Notes under the pieces: model-generated | What the model was told of the DNA's origin: nothing | Seen by the model: the letters and a program-made list of their open reading frames with translations, nothing else | Database searches by the model: none | In this document: piece by piece, positions 19,964-29,379 of the stretch | Position numbering within the stretch: the stretch's first letter is position 1 | Layout of the letters: each line of letters opens with the position of its first letter | NCBI RefSeq assembly: GCF_030440555.1 | Contig: NZ_CP047118.1 | Location: 434,001-498,000, forward strand | Source of the DNA: Corynebacterium caspium DSM 44850 | Lineage (GTDB): Bacteria > Actinomycetota > Actinomycetes > Mycobacteriales > Mycobacteriaceae | Direction of reading: 5' to 3' | Length of the DNA: 64,000 nt | Made by a program: the position numbers and the translations under genes

Positions 19964-21540
19964 TGAGCAAAAAACCTGATGAAAACCCTGAACTAGGTGC
20001 CGCGGCCGCGGAGGTCGCGGAGACAGCGGAAGCTGCAGAAGCTGCAGAAGCTGCTGACCTGGAAGTTTCCCTAGGCGAGCTGCGTTTGGATGAAACCGGA
20101 TTATCTTTGCCTCTAGATTTAGTGGGTAATAAGAAACTCGATGAGGTTATTGCGGATCCGGTCACTGCTGAAGATTTACAGAATTTAGCGCGCGTGGATG
20201 CAGAGCTAGATACTCGCTGGCCAGAGACTAAAATCGAGCCTTCTTTAACGCGGATCGAAATGTTGATGGATCTTTTGGGAGCTCCACATTTAGCTTATCC
20301 AACGATCCATGTGGCAGGAACTAATGGTAAAACCTCCACAGTGCGCATGATTGAATCTTTGCTGCGTGCTTTTCATCGTCGCACTGGGCGCACTACCAGC
20401 CCGCATCTACAGTTAGTTACCGAGCGCATTGCGGTAGATGGGCAACCGTTGCATCCACGAGTTTTTGTGGAAACTTGGGAAGCCATTAAGCCTTATGTAG
20501 AGATGGTGGATGCCCAAAATGAAGTCCCCATGTCTAAATTCGAGGTGCTAACCGCAATTGCTTATGCCGCTTTTGCAGAGGCTCCCGTAGATGTGGCCGT
20601 GGTGGAAGTTGGCATGGGTGGATCATGGGATGCCACTAATGTGATTGATCCAGATATCACCGTTATTACCCCCATCGGTTTTGATCATATGGATTATTTG
20701 GGCGAAACCTTAGCTGAAATTGCCAGTGAAAAAGCTGGCATTATTAAAGCTCGCCGGCCTTCTGACGATATTCTTAAACCTGGCGAACAAGTAGCGATAA
20801 TTGCTGAACAAGATCCAGCTGCGATGCAAATCATTGCAGCTCGAGCCGTGGAAGTAGATGCAGCAATTGCTCGGGCTGGGGCCGAATTTGGCTTAAATTC
20901 AGCCACGATTGCTGTAGGCGGGCAGCAATTAAATATCCGTGGTTTAGCTGGGGATTATGAAGATATCTTTTTGCCACTAAGTGGCCTGCATCAGGCAACT
21001 AATGCCGCGGTAGCCTTAGCTGCTGTGGAAGCCTTTTTTGGAGCAGCGCCTGGAAGAATGCTCGATATTGACACTGTGCGGCAAGGTTTTGCGCAAGTAA
21101 GCTCCCCTGGTCGCTTGGAAAGAGTGCGCACCACGCCCACTACTTTTATAGATGCAGCCCATAATCCTCATGGCATCGCTGCTTTAGGTGCCGCATTAGC
21201 GCGCGATTACTCCTTTAACCGCTTAATTGGGGTGGTTGCGGTATTAGAGGATAAGGACGCGCGGGGAATTTTGCAGGGTTTGGAACCCCATATTTCAGAA
21301 ATTGTGTGCACGCAAACTCTTTCGCCACGCGCAATGGCAGCAGAAGATTTAGCTGAAATGGCCCGCGATATTTTTGGTGAAGAACGCGTACATACAGAAC
21401 CCACTTTGGCGAGTGCAGTGGAACAAGCTGTGGCTTTGGCTGAGGAAGCTGAAATCCAATCTGGGGCTGGCATTCTAATTACTGGTTCAGTGGTAACTGC
21501 TGGGGAAGCACGCACTTTATTTGGAAAGGACCCCGCGTGA
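19963..21540 (+). CDS. folC: Dihydrofolate synthase / folylpolyglutamate synthase
   Basis: Mur-ligase-type ATP-dependent enzyme adding glutamate to dihydropteroate and folates. P-loop AGTNGKTS is at residues 118-125, and the family block VEVGMGGSWDATN and the ligase block FIDAAHNPHG are both present. A GTG start overlaps the valS TAG (TAGTG), with GGAG upstream inside valS. The first 60 residues are an acidic extension with an (Ala-Glu-Ala) repeat (about 14-31), dispensable in appearance. The next gene overlaps by four bases, so valS-folC-DUF4233 is one translational unit, as in M. tuberculosis Rv2448c-Rv2446c. Confidence 0.95.
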   Translation: MSKKPDENPELGAAAAEVAETAEAAEAAEAADLEVSLGELRLDETGLSLPLDLVGNKKLDEVIADPVTAEDLQNLARVDAELDTRWPETKIEPSLTRIEMLMDLLGAPHLAYPTIHVAGTNGKTSTVRMIESLLRAFHRRTGRTTSPHLQLVTERIAVDGQPLHPRVFVETWEAIKPYVEMVDAQNEVPMSKFEVLTAIAYAAFAEAPVDVAVVEVGMGGSWDATNVIDPDITVITPIGFDHMDYLGETLAEIASEKAGIIKARRPSDDILKPGEQVAIIAEQDPAAMQIIAARAVEVDAAIARAGAEFGLNSATIAVGGQQLNIRGLAGDYEDIFLPLSGLHQATNAAVALAAVEAFFGAAPGRMLDIDTVRQGFAQVSSPGRLERVRTTPTTFIDAAHNPHGIAALGAALARDYSFNRLIGVVAVLEDKDARGILQGLEPHISEIVCTQTLSPRAMAAEDLAEMARDIFGEERVHTEPTLASAVEQAVALAEEAEIQSGAGILITGSVVTAGEARTLFGKDPA

Positions 21541-21962
21541 GTACCGCATCCAATGAGCCTCAATATGGCCCTTTAGGCCCTGGGCAGACCCCCGTTAAAG
21601 ATCCACTTAAAGGATTAGGTGGCGTATGTGCCGCAGCCTTAAGTATGGAAGCCATCACTATGGGACTAGTACTTACCGTAATTGGGCGCATTGATAACGG
21701 TATTTACTGGACTAGTTTTAACTGGATTTATGTCACAGTTTTAGCGGTGGTGTTATTCCTATTGGCCTTTTTGCAACGTTTTTCCTGGGCGCTTCCGGCA
21801 GCCTTAATTTGCCAAGTTTTTGCCCTTGGTGGTTTCTTTATTCATCCCTCTATGGGGGTAGTAGCCATTGTCTATATTTTGGTGTGGTGGTACATCTTGC
21901 ACCTGCGTTCTAGGTTGCTGGCACGGATGAAGATGGGTTTGTTAACCACGCAACATATGTAG
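21537..21962 (+). CDS. DUF4233 membrane protein (Rv2446c-like)
   Basis: A 141-residue integral membrane protein with four hydrophobic segments (about 30-50, 58-78, 83-100 and 103-122) and a basic C-terminus (LRSRLLARMKMG). The GTG start overlaps the folC stop (GTGA). A gene of this type always follows folC in mycobacteria and corynebacteria, which supports DUF4233; its role is unknown. Confidence 0.85.
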   Translation: MSTASNEPQYGPLGPGQTPVKDPLKGLGGVCAAALSMEAITMGLVLTVIGRIDNGIYWTSFNWIYVTVLAVVLFLLAFLQRFSWALPAALICQVFALGGFFIHPSMGVVAIVYILVWWYILHLRSRLLARMKMGLLTTQHM

Positions 21963-22002
21963 TTCGGTAGCAGGGTGTGAAAAACCTGCTATAAGATGAG
22001 AA

Positions 22003-22043
22003 AAAGCCAGCTCCGGGAGGATTTCCGGCAGCTGGCTTTAGCT
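22003..22043. terminator. Bidirectional terminator, valS-folC operon and GNAT gene
   Basis: AAAGCCAGCT (22003-22012) pairs with AGCTGGCTTT (22030-22039), with inner CCGG/CCGG. The run of A before and T after the stem allows function on both strands, between convergent genes. Confidence 0.85.
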
Positions 22044-22049
22044 TATGGG

Positions 22050-22349
22050 TTATTTATTCTTCTCGATATAAGCCTTTACGAAGGGGCAACGCGGAATAAC
22101 GTGTTTTTCCGGAGTATTGGCAGCGGTATCTTGGAGGGCGTAGCCAACGACGATGCTTGCCAAGCCGCGGCCACCAAATTCGGCTTCAGTACCGGTGTGG
22201 TAGAAAACACGCTGGTTAGCGCGGTCTTGGTATTCTACTAAGGCTGCGGGAGTTTCAGATCCTTCATAATAAACCCCATAAAAATTCTGCTCGGGGTGGT
22301 GCTCTACGGTTACTTCAACACCATTTTTATCTTGGCTTTTTTCGGCCAT
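22050..22349 (-). CDS. Small GNAT-like N-acetyltransferase (YidJ/PF14542 type)
   Basis: A 99-residue protein of the minimal acetyltransferase group. The conserved blocks are FYHTGTEAEFGGRGLASIVV (acetyl-CoA loop, here G-G-R-G-L) and the terminal VIPRCPFVKAYI, both hallmarks of this short family. I chose the ATG at 22349 with AAAGGAG directly upstream; a longer frame adds 27 unlikely residues. It is convergent with DUF4233 and divergent from ndk. The acceptor is not known. Confidence 0.85.
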   Translation of the reverse strand: MAEKSQDKNGVEVTVEHHPEQNFYGVYYEGSETPAALVEYQDRANQRVFYHTGTEAEFGGRGLASIVVGYALQDTAANTPEKHVIPRCPFVKAYIEKNK

Positions 22350-22469
22350 GGGATGCTCCTTTTTCTCTTTGGATAACAGCGCAGGGCTTAAAATAAAACT
22401 AGGCCCCGTCCCACTTAGAAACATACACAATTTACCCCCAACTTGTGGGGTAGTATTTTCAACCTAAGG

Positions 22470-22483
22470 TAATATCGCCGGCA
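22470..22483 (+). promoter_or_regulatory. -10 element for a leaderless ndk transcript
   Basis: TAATAT (22470-22475) ends seven bases before the ndk ATG and no ribosome site intervenes, so transcription should begin at or next to the start codon. A good -35 box is not visible. Confidence 0.5.
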
Positions 22484-22893
22484 TGACTGAGCGTACTTTG
22501 ATCTTGATTAAGCCAGACGGTGTCCAGCGCGGGGTAGTAGGCGATATTATTTCGCGCATCGAGCGCAAAGGGCTCAAGCTTGTGGCCTTGGATTTGCGGC
22601 TCACCGATACTGCCACCGCCGAGCAGCACTATGCCGAGCATAAAGATAAACCATTTTTCGGCGAACTTGTGGAGTTCATCACATCCGCACCGTTGATCGC
22701 TGGAGTCGTAGAAGGCGAGCACGCAGTTGCTGCTTGGCGACAACTTGCCGGTGGCACTGATCCAGTAGCCAAAGCCACCCCCGGAACTATTCGCGGAGAT
22801 TTCGGGCTTTCAGTTGCTGCCAATGTGGTGCATGGTTCAGATTCAGTGGAATCAGCTGCTCGAGAGATCGCAATCTGGTTCCCTAACCTTTAG
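22483..22893 (+). CDS. ndk: Nucleoside diphosphate kinase
   Basis: Transfers the gamma phosphate between nucleoside di- and triphosphates through a phosphohistidine. The active-site histidine is His117 in NVVHGSDS, and the N-terminal [11 protein letters not shown] block is canonical. Length 136 is standard. The start lacks a ribosome site and appears leaderless. A strong terminator follows. Gene order folC-ndk-rne is typical for the group. Confidence 0.96.
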   Translation: MTERTLILIKPDGVQRGVVGDIISRIERKGLKLVALDLRLTDTATAEQHYAEHKDKPFFGELVEFITSAPLIAGVVEGEHAVAAWRQLAGGTDPVAKATPGTIRGDFGLSVAANVVHGSDSVESAAREIAIWFPNL

Positions 22894-22928
22894 TTTTAGT
22901 TTTTCATAACGGTAGTTTTTGGTATTAG

Positions 22929-22974
22929 TGCCCTATTTTCGCCTGCTTTTAAAGGGGTGAAAATAGGGCATTTT
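22929..22974 (+). terminator. Rho-independent terminator after ndk
   Basis: TGCCCTATTTTCGCC (22929-22943) pairs with GGTGAAAATAGGGCA (22956-22970) over 15 bp with one G-T pair, followed by TTTT. Confidence 0.88.
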
Positions 22975-23260
22975 AGGTGGGTAGGCCAGATAATTGCGGG
23001 TTGTGCATAGGAAACGCTAAGCACGTGTGCAAGAATAAGGGCACTCACGCAGAAGCCGTGAGCAGATTTCTTAAGTAAATAGTTATCCAGAACGCGTCGG
23101 AGTCGACGAGTAGCGCACGAATGGCTAAAGCGGAAATAAGAAAAATCCACGTCCTGTGCGGCGGCGACACCTGCTACAAAGTGGTTGTCAGCGCCCGGGT
23201 TGAGGTGGTTAGCCGTGATAAGTCTGTGCCTGCTGTCGGCGCCCTAACTCAAGGAGCCAA
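22975..23260. other. Spacer and presumed leader of rne
   Basis: With the ndk terminator this makes a 369-base gap before rne. No gene is seen and no convincing -10/-35 pair; TTGCGG-N17-CTAAGC near 22994 is weak. AAGGAG (23251-23256) is the rne ribosome site. RNase E genes often carry long autoregulatory leaders, so structured RNA is possible here but not shown. Confidence 0.4.
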
Positions 23261-23262
23261 GT

Positions 23263-26200
23263 GTGGCTAAAGATATAGACCCCACTGAAGTAGTAGAAAC
23301 TACTCCAGTAACTAAAGAAGCTAAGAAACCAACGACAAGGCGTCGTCGAGCTGCTAAGAAAACAGTTATTGAAACTCCGGTGGAAAATTCCGCCACAGCA
23401 GATGCAGTCGCAACCGAGGTAGACGCGGTGGATGCGGTGAAAGTGGCACCGGCATCGAAAAAAGCCCCGCGCAAAGCTACTGCTAAGCGCGCTTCTAAAA
23501 CTACGAAAAAGACCACCAAAAAAACTACGGCAAAAACTACGCGGGCTAAACGCACCGCAAAGGCAACTGCGGTAACTAAGACTACTGGCCCGGCACCGGA
23601 AGATGCGGTGCTGCCAATTGCCGCCGAATTAACTGAATTGCAGAAATTAGCACAGGGTTTGGATCGCAGCGTATTGCCGGTAAAAACCCGCGTACATGCT
23701 TTGGCAAAGCAATTACAAATGTCCTCTAAGGATTTGGTAACCCTGCTTACCGAACTTGGTTTGCGCAAGGTTGCCTCTTCTACTTTGGTCCGTAATGAAG
23801 TAGATATGCTGCTAGATGGCCTGATTGCAGGTTCTTTGACGGCCAGCTCAGCCGCAGTGGCGACGCCGGCAGCAGTGGCGGATACCGCACCTGCCGCACC
23901 TACTGCGGCAGCGGAATCGCCAGCGCAGGCCGAGCCAGTAGAGGCCACGCCAGTAGAGGGTGCCCAACTGGAGAAGATCCGGCATCGGGTGGAAAAGAAT
24001 GTAGCTAATGAGATTCGCCAGATTGAAAAGCGAATTGAAAAGGTACTTTCAGAAAAAACCGAAGAAGAACCAGAGCTTAGCTCGCCGGCGATGACGGCCC
24101 CCACTGAAACCGCTGAAGCTACTGAAGCCGCTGGGATTGCTGAGCCAGAGGTTAAGACCACACCGGCACCGCGTGAACAGCTGGTAGATGCCCCGATTTT
24201 TATTGCTCCTAACACCAACGCCGCAGAAGAAGTAGAAGCTGGAGAAGCTGAAGCGGCTGAAGCAGCCGAAGCAGCCGAAGCTAATACGGCACCGCGCCGG
24301 CGCAGAGGGCGTCGGGGAACTAGTCGCGGCCGAGGCAAACCAGCTGCCACCAACACCCAAAGTGAAACTGTGGTTAGCCCTGCGCCAGAGACCCCGGATG
24401 ACGCAAACCTAGACGCTGATTTTGATGAGGAGCTAGATTCTGCTCCGGAGTCCCTGGAAGACAATCTGGCATTACAAGCCGATGAGCAAGTAGAGCAACC
24501 AGTGGCACTCTTTGGTTCTACGCGTTTGGAATCGCGGCGCAGGCGTCGTACAGAGCGACGTGAAGAAGTTCGCAAATCAGACCGAATTGTGAGCCAAGCC
24601 GAATTTTTGGCCCGTCGTGAATCAGTTAAGCGCACGATGGTGGTGCGGGAACGCCAGCGCACTGATCATCACGGAATGGTCACCCAGGTTGGGGTGCTTG
24701 AAGATGACATGTTGGTAGAGCACTTTGTAACCAGTGAGACCCAGACTTCAATTATTGGCAATATTTATCTTGGCCGCGTGCAAAATGTGCTGCCAAGTAT
24801 GGAGGCTGCCTTTATTGATATTGGACGTGGGCGCAATGCGGTGCTTTATGCCGGGGAAGTTAATTGGAGAGATTCCTCTTTGCGTGGCTCCAAGCGGCGT
24901 ATTGAGAATGCTTTACGTTCTGGCGACCAAGTTATTGTGCAGGTTTCTAAGGATCCGAATGGGCATAAAGGTGCGCGTCTTACCACCCAAATTTCTTTGG
25001 CGGGGCGCTATTTAGTTTATGTGCCAGAAGGGCGCAATAGTGGAATTTCACGCAAGCTACCTGGGCCAGAGCGTCGACGGCTGCGCGATATTCTTAAAGA
25101 AGTAGTGCCAGAAAATGGTGGGGCAATTATTCGCACCGCTGCTGAAGGAGTGTCAGCAGATGCTATTGCTGCTGATGTGCGCCGCCTGCACGGGATTTGG
25201 GAAGGCATCCAAGCCATAGCTGAGAAGGAAAAAGAAAACCGCAGCGGCAAGCCCATAGCTCTTTATGAAGAGCCAGATATGCTGGTCAAGGTAGTGCGTG
25301 ATGTTTTCAATGAAGACTTCAACCGCCTAATCATTGATGGCGATAAGGCTTGGAATACCGTTTATGCCTATGTAAATGCTGTGGCCCCTGATCTTTTGGA
25401 CCGTTTAGAGCGCCATGATCGCAGTGAATATGGCGGCGAAGATGCCTTCGAGTATCACCGGGTAGATGAGCAGCTTAAAAAGGCGCTAGCACGTATGGTG
25501 TGGTTGCCTTCAGGGGGTTCGCTAGTAATTGATCGCACTGAGGCTATGACGGTTATTGACGTAAATACTGGCCGCTTTACTGGCTCTGGGGGCAACCTGG
25601 AGGAAACGGTTACACGCAATAATCTAGAAGCTGCTGAGGAAATTGTGCGTCAACTTAGGTTGCGCGATATTGGCGGCATGATAGTTGTGGACTTCATCGA
25701 TATGGTGCTGCCACAAAACCGAGATCTCGTTTTGAGGCGTCTCACAGAAGCTCTCGGACGTGACCGAACCCGGCATCAGGTATCCGAAGTGACCTCTTTG
25801 GGTTTGGTACAGCTAACTCGGAAACGCTTAGGCACCGGGTTGCTAGAAACCTTTACAACCCAGTGCGAAAAATGCGAAGGCCGCGGAGTCATCTTGCACG
25901 CAGACCCTGTGGAATTTGATGACACCGCGGAGAAATATGCCGAAGCTGATTCTAAGCGCCGGGCAGATCAGCGCCGCGAGGAAGAAGAACAACGCCAATC
26001 TCGTATTCCACGGGCGCGCCGGCATGTAGCAGGCGATGCAGAGCTAGAAGCCTTGGCAGATTCAGTACTGCTAGATCCTGAGTCCAGCACTGATGCCGAA
26101 GAGGCAGATACCGCTGCTAACAGCCGAAATGGGCGCGGAAGAGGCCGTCGCGGCGGTCGTCGTCGCCCCGAAACCAAGGCAGCTATCAATGAGGCTCCGG

Positions 26201-26787
26201 GCAATGATTTTGATGCCATTATCGACGCCGCGCTAAGTAAAGCTGATGCTTTGGATCCAGAGGAACCCTCAGGTCGTGATTATGTCAGTGCCCTAGAGGA
26301 ATATGAATCCTCACCACGGCGGCGCCGGGCTACCCGTGGGAATTCGCGCTCGGATTATCCGCCACAGCCGGAGGACTTTACCCCAGTTACCGCTGCTTCT
26401 GAAGAGGAGACAGCTAAAGAGGTGCGCGAAGCTGAGGAATCGGCCTCTAAGCGGCGCAGAGCCCGACGCACTATGGCAAGACGACGAGTGCGCGCGGAGC
26501 AACAAGCTGCGGCCAAGATTGCGGCAGAAGAATCCAGAACGCCAAGCGAAGCTGAGGTAAATAAGGCCGAAGCAGAAGCAGAGCTATTGGTGATCCGGCG
26601 TGGGCGTAGGCGTGCAGTACGGCGCACTAAAGTGCGTACTAACAGTGGAAATAGCCAAACTGGTGCCACTAGGAAACCTGCAACGGTGCCGGAGAAAATC
26701 ATTCGCCAAGATGATGACATCGCCTATGAGCAGCGCAAGCTAGAGCGCGGCGGACGTCGCCGAGCGATCTTGCGCAGAGTTCGCTAG
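23263..26787 (+). CDS. rne: Ribonuclease E/G family endoribonuclease
   Basis: Cuts AU-rich single-stranded RNA in mRNA decay and rRNA processing. The 1174-residue protein has a long Lys/Ala/Glu-rich N-terminal arm that includes an IF-2 N-terminal-like module (about 141-187, KTRVHALAKQLQMSSKDL), as in mycobacterial RNase E. The catalytic core starts near 445 with the S1 domain; the metal-binding aspartates are D766 (IDVNTGRF) and D810 (VVDFID), and the zinc link is C868-EK-C871. The C-terminal 270 residues are Arg/Glu-rich and likely disordered, serving as a scaffold. GTG start with AAGGAG upstream. rplU-rpmA-obg follow as usual. Confidence 0.95.
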   Translation: MAKDIDPTEVVETTPVTKEAKKPTTRRRRAAKKTVIETPVENSATADAVATEVDAVDAVKVAPASKKAPRKATAKRASKTTKKTTKKTTAKTTRAKRTAKATAVTKTTGPAPEDAVLPIAAELTELQKLAQGLDRSVLPVKTRVHALAKQLQMSSKDLVTLLTELGLRKVASSTLVRNEVDMLLDGLIAGSLTASSAAVATPAAVADTAPAAPTAAAESPAQAEPVEATPVEGAQLEKIRHRVEKNVANEIRQIEKRIEKVLSEKTEEEPELSSPAMTAPTETAEATEAAGIAEPEVKTTPAPREQLVDAPIFIAPNTNAAEEVEAGEAEAAEAAEAAEANTAPRRRRGRRGTSRGRGKPAATNTQSETVVSPAPETPDDANLDADFDEELDSAPESLEDNLALQADEQVEQPVALFGSTRLESRRRRRTERREEVRKSDRIVSQAEFLARRESVKRTMVVRERQRTDHHGMVTQVGVLEDDMLVEHFVTSETQTSIIGNIYLGRVQNVLPSMEAAFIDIGRGRNAVLYAGEVNWRDSSLRGSKRRIENALRSGDQVIVQVSKDPNGHKGARLTTQISLAGRYLVYVPEGRNSGISRKLPGPERRRLRDILKEVVPENGGAIIRTAAEGVSADAIAADVRRLHGIWEGIQAIAEKEKENRSGKPIALYEEPDMLVKVVRDVFNEDFNRLIIDGDKAWNTVYAYVNAVAPDLLDRLERHDRSEYGGEDAFEYHRVDEQLKKALARMVWLPSGGSLVIDRTEAMTVIDVNTGRFTGSGGNLEETVTRNNLEAAEEIVRQLRLRDIGGMIVVDFIDMVLPQNRDLVLRRLTEALGRDRTRHQVSEVTSLGLVQLTRKRLGTGLLETFTTQCEKCEGRGVILHADPVEFDDTAEKYAEADSKRRADQRREEEEQRQSRIPRARRHVAGDAELEALADSVLLDPESSTDAEEADTAANSRNGRGRGRRGGRRRPETKAAINEAPGNDFDAIIDAALSKADALDPEEPSGRDYVSALEEYESSPRRRRATRGNSRSDYPPQPEDFTPVTAASEEETAKEVREAEESASKRRRARRTMARRRVRAEQQAAAKIAAEESRTPSEAEVNKAEAEAELLVIRRGRRRAVRRTKVRTNSGNSQTGATRKPATVPEKIIRQDDDIAYEQRKLERGGRRRAILRRVR

Positions 26788-26871
26788 TTACGGCGATAAC
26801 CGCGTGATGAAATGTGCAAATAGCTACCCTAGCTCGTGGAAGTTTGTTTTCTTCCTCGTGTCGGGGTAGCA

Positions 26872-26899
26872 TTGCACAGTCACTGTTCTGGGATATAGT
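26872..26899 (+). promoter_or_regulatory. Promoter of rplU-rpmA
   Basis: TTGCAC (26872-26877) and TATAGT (26894-26899) are spaced by 16 bases. This is the best housekeeping promoter match in the region. It leaves a leader of about 108 bases before rplU that contains a GCCGG/CCGGC stem, which could serve L21-type feedback, though no known leader class is recognised. Confidence 0.65.
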
Positions 26900-27013
26900 A
26901 CGTGTTCTCTGCCCTTGGTTAAGAGCACAGCCCAGACATCGTATAACTGTTCATTGCCGGTCTTTCTTGTGTATGAGGCCGGAACCGAGATTTAGATAAG
27001 GGGTAGCCCTCCG

Positions 27014-27319
27014 ATGTACGCGATCGTCAAGACCGGCGGAAAGCAGTACAAGGTTGCCGAAGGCGACCTCGTTAAGGTCGAGAAGATCGAGGGTGAGCCG
27101 GGCGACGCCGTGGCTCTCACCCCGGTTCTGCTCGTAGACGGTGCAACCGTCAAGTCCAACCCTTCCGAGCTAGCAGGAGTCACCGTCAACGCTGAAATCG
27201 TTGACCAGACCAAAGCTCGTAAAGTGAAGATTCTGAAGTACAAGAACAAGACCGGCTATAAGGTTCGTCAGGGCCACCGCCAGAAGGTTACCGTTCTGAA
27301 GATTACCGGCGTTAAGTAA
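27014..27319 (+). CDS. rplU: 50S ribosomal protein L21
   Basis: Large-subunit protein binding 23S rRNA near L20. The N-terminal [14 protein letters not shown] block and the C-terminal [14 protein letters not shown] block are family signatures; 101 residues is normal. Codon use is visibly GC-richer and more biased than that of neighbouring genes, as expected for a highly expressed gene. rpmA follows after 48 bases. Confidence 0.98.
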   Translation: MYAIVKTGGKQYKVAEGDLVKVEKIEGEPGDAVALTPVLLVDGATVKSNPSELAGVTVNAEIVDQTKARKVKILKYKNKTGYKVRQGHRQKVTVLKITGVK

Positions 27320-27367
27320 TCGCTTAGGCGATACGTCGACTTAGTTTTTCCTTGAGGAGGGAAATCA

Positions 27368-27646
27368 ATGGCAACGAAGAAAGGTGCTTCCAGCTCCGCT
27401 AACGGTCGCGACTCTAACGCAAAGCGTCTAGGCGTTAAGCGTTTCGGTGGCCAGGTAGTTAGCGCTGGAGAGATCCTAGTACGTCAGCGTGGCACCAAAT
27501 TCCATCCCGGTGAGAATGTTGGCCGCGGTGGCGATGACACCCTATTCGCTCTGAAGGCCGGTGCTGTGAAATTTGCACAGAAGGCTGGTCGACGCGTAGT
27601 GAATATCGTCGAAACCGAAACTGCTAACGAAGCCGTAACTGCTTAA
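27368..27646 (+). CDS. rpmA: 50S ribosomal protein L27
   Basis: Sits at the peptidyl transferase centre. The start [16 protein letters not shown] and the [15 protein letters not shown] block are diagnostic; 92 residues, slightly longer than usual owing to the [11 protein letters not shown] tail. TTGAGGAGGG precedes the ATG. A strong terminator follows, and the expected obg gene is displaced by the 2.4-kb SipW-type cassette. Confidence 0.98.
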   Translation: MATKKGASSSANGRDSNAKRLGVKRFGGQVVSAGEILVRQRGTKFHPGENVGRGGDDTLFALKAGAVKFAQKAGRRVVNIVETETANEAVTA

Positions 27647-27668
27647 TAGCAAGCTCTAAGCTTTTCCA

Positions 27669-27717
27669 AGCCCCACCCCACCTCCTACTTTAGTAGGGAA
27701 GGGGGTGGGGCTTTTTA
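27669..27717 (+). terminator. Rho-independent terminator after rpmA
   Basis: AGCCCCACCCC (27669-27679) pairs with GGGGTGGGGCT (27702-27712), with an inner CCTAC/GTAGG stem, followed by TTTTT. It separates the ribosomal operon from the cassette. Confidence 0.9.
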
Positions 27718-27886
27718 TTTTATGTATATTTCCCTATGGCTTTGATTAAGAATAAAAATTTCTCTCTTTTGCTAATTAGGCCGCAATACCATTAGAGTTC
27801 TGAATTGCTTCGCACTTTTAACTTTCAAAAATTCAATCTATAAGATTTTCGAATATTTTCGACAATAGCTACCTCAGGAGAACTTA

Positions 27887-28498
27887 ATGGGAAACCACTC
27901 AAATAAACGCACACGCCGCGGTTGGCTAGTACCGGCATCTCTGGCATCTGCAGCTATTGTCGCTTCACTCGGCGTTGGCACCCTAGGCGTGTACACCGCT
28001 TCTATTCTTAACGACCAAAACACCCTTGGTACCGGTACGTTGACGATGCAAGAAACCGGTGAGAACACTGCTGGGGCAACTGTAAATTGTTCTTCTACTG
28101 ATGCTGCTAATAACTCTGCTAGCTGTTCCACTATTAACAAATTTGGTGGAAATAAACTTATGGCACCTGGGGATAGCAATACCGAAACCATAACTTTGAC
28201 AAATACTGGCACTATACAGGCGAAAACATTCACTCTTAATGCCGGCAATTGCTCTAATGATCCAACTACTAAGAACCTATGTGCAATGGTGACGGTTGAG
28301 ATCACTAATGGAGATGGCACTTCAATTTACAACGGAACTGCACAGGATCTAGGTGGACAGACTTTCCAGTTGCCAACGCCTGTCGCTCCCGGGGCTGCAA
28401 AGACAGTCAAGATTAAAACCACAGTTTCCGAAAATGTAGATAATAGCCTCATGGGTGGCGGAATCTCACAGCCTCTAACCTGGACCTTCACAGGTTAA
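27887..28498 (+). CDS. Secreted TasA/camelysin-like protein with SipW-type signal peptide
   Basis: The 203-residue protein has a basic N-terminus (KRTRRG), a hydrophobic segment (about 14-37) and then ASILNDQNTLGTGTLTM (38-54), which resembles the processing region of SipW substrates such as TasA and camelysin. The exported part is beta-rich, with LMAPGDSNTETITLTNTG, the PGDS...NTG strand signature of that fold, and four cysteines in two pairs (about 68-82 and 120-130) that could form disulfides. CAGGAGA (27873-27879) is the ribosome site. It is followed by the peptidase gene after two bases. A role as a surface fibre or matrix subunit is inferred from the family, not shown. Confidence 0.75.
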   Translation: MGNHSNKRTRRGWLVPASLASAAIVASLGVGTLGVYTASILNDQNTLGTGTLTMQETGENTAGATVNCSSTDAANNSASCSTINKFGGNKLMAPGDSNTETITLTNTGTIQAKTFTLNAGNCSNDPTTKNLCAMVTVEITNGDGTSIYNGTAQDLGGQTFQLPTPVAPGAAKTVKIKTTVSENVDNSLMGGGISQPLTWTFTG

Positions 28499-28500
28499 TA

Positions 28501-29379
28501 GTGACGGGCATTAAACGCCCTTTACAGCTCGTCGCTGGCATTTTGTCAGCGACGTTGTTGTTGCTGCTGTTGATCGGCTTTGCATCTGGTTGGCGTTCTT
28601 TTGTAGTTACCACTCCTTCTATGGGTACAGCTTTACCTGTAGGGACGTTGGCAATTACCAAACCCGCTAATATTTCAGAGCTCGCGGTGGGCGATGTGGT
28701 CACAGCAGAGGTTGGCGAAGATTTTACAAGGACCCACCGGGTAATAACCCTGAACGAAAATTCGATCTACACCAAGGGTGATTTGAATGGTTCGCGTGAT
28801 CCACTAGCTTTGAAACAGGAAAATATTGTTGGCAAAATTGCCTTCTCTTCACCTGTTTTAGGTTGGATTTTGCGCATGATTCCAATCATCATTGTGGTCT
28901 GGGCAGTGGTTTATTTACTGTCACGGCGCATCGATGACCCAATTAATAGGCATCGTTATCGGATGCTAGCTGTGTTTTGCGGTTTCGCGCTATCTATCGT
29001 GATTGTGCGCCCGCTTTATGGCACAGCACTGCTAAGTATGCGAGTTGAAAACGCCCACGATGGTGAAGCCGTGCATGCTGTAGCGCACACCGTTAATACC
29101 GGGCTTATGCCCATCAAAGTTGATGGTGTCGGTAAGGATGGCACTAGTACTGGGCCAATGAGTCCTACTGGTACTGATGGTTATTCCAAAGCATATGAGG
29201 TCAATAAGGACGGAAAGTTTGTATTCCAACCGCGTCCAGCGTTGAGTTGGCCCTGGTGGATAGGCATGCTACTGCTGGTTATCTCGCCATTTGCTTGGTA
29301 TTACCCGCATTACCGTCGCATTTTGAAAAAAGAAGCCGAATTAGAAGAATCTGAATTAGCTCAGGAAGGAGCGGTATGA
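28501..29379 (+). CDS. Signal peptidase I, SipW/ER type, with an extra C-terminal membrane domain
   Basis: Membrane serine peptidase expected to cut the signals of its two neighbours. Catalytic Ser40 lies in TTPSMG just after the first membrane helix, and His79 in TRTHRV takes the place of the Lys of ordinary bacterial enzymes; Asp94 and Asp100 follow in TKGDLNGSRD, together marking the S26B (SipW, archaeal, ER) class. At 292 residues it is about 100 longer than SipW: after the core come two helices (about 117-137 and 152-170), an external domain (about 173-248) and a last helix (251-270) with an acidic tail. GTG start, coupled to the upstream gene; its stop overlaps the next ATG (ATGA). Confidence 0.85.
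   Translation: MTGIKRPLQLVAGILSATLLLLLLIGFASGWRSFVVTTPSMGTALPVGTLAITKPANISELAVGDVVTAEVGEDFTRTHRVITLNENSIYTKGDLNGSRDPLALKQENIVGKIAFSSPVLGWILRMIPIIIVVWAVVYLLSRRIDDPINRHRYRMLAVFCGFALSIVIVRPLYGTALLSMRVENAHDGEAVHAVAHTVNTGLMPIKVDGVGKDGTSTGPMSPTGTDGYSKAYEVNKDGKFVFQPRPALSWPWWIGMLLLVISPFAWYYPHYRRILKKEAELEESELAQEGAV

Noticed and set aside
23244..24662. Open frame of 472 codons on the minus strand opposite rne
   Set aside because: It mirrors the Ala/Glu-rich low-complexity coding of the rne N-terminal arm (Ser/Ala-rich product, no family features) and has no ribosome site.
26900..27013. Known L21 ribosomal leader RNA
   Set aside because: A small GCCGG stem is present but I cannot match it to the described L21 leader structures, so only a generic leader is noted.
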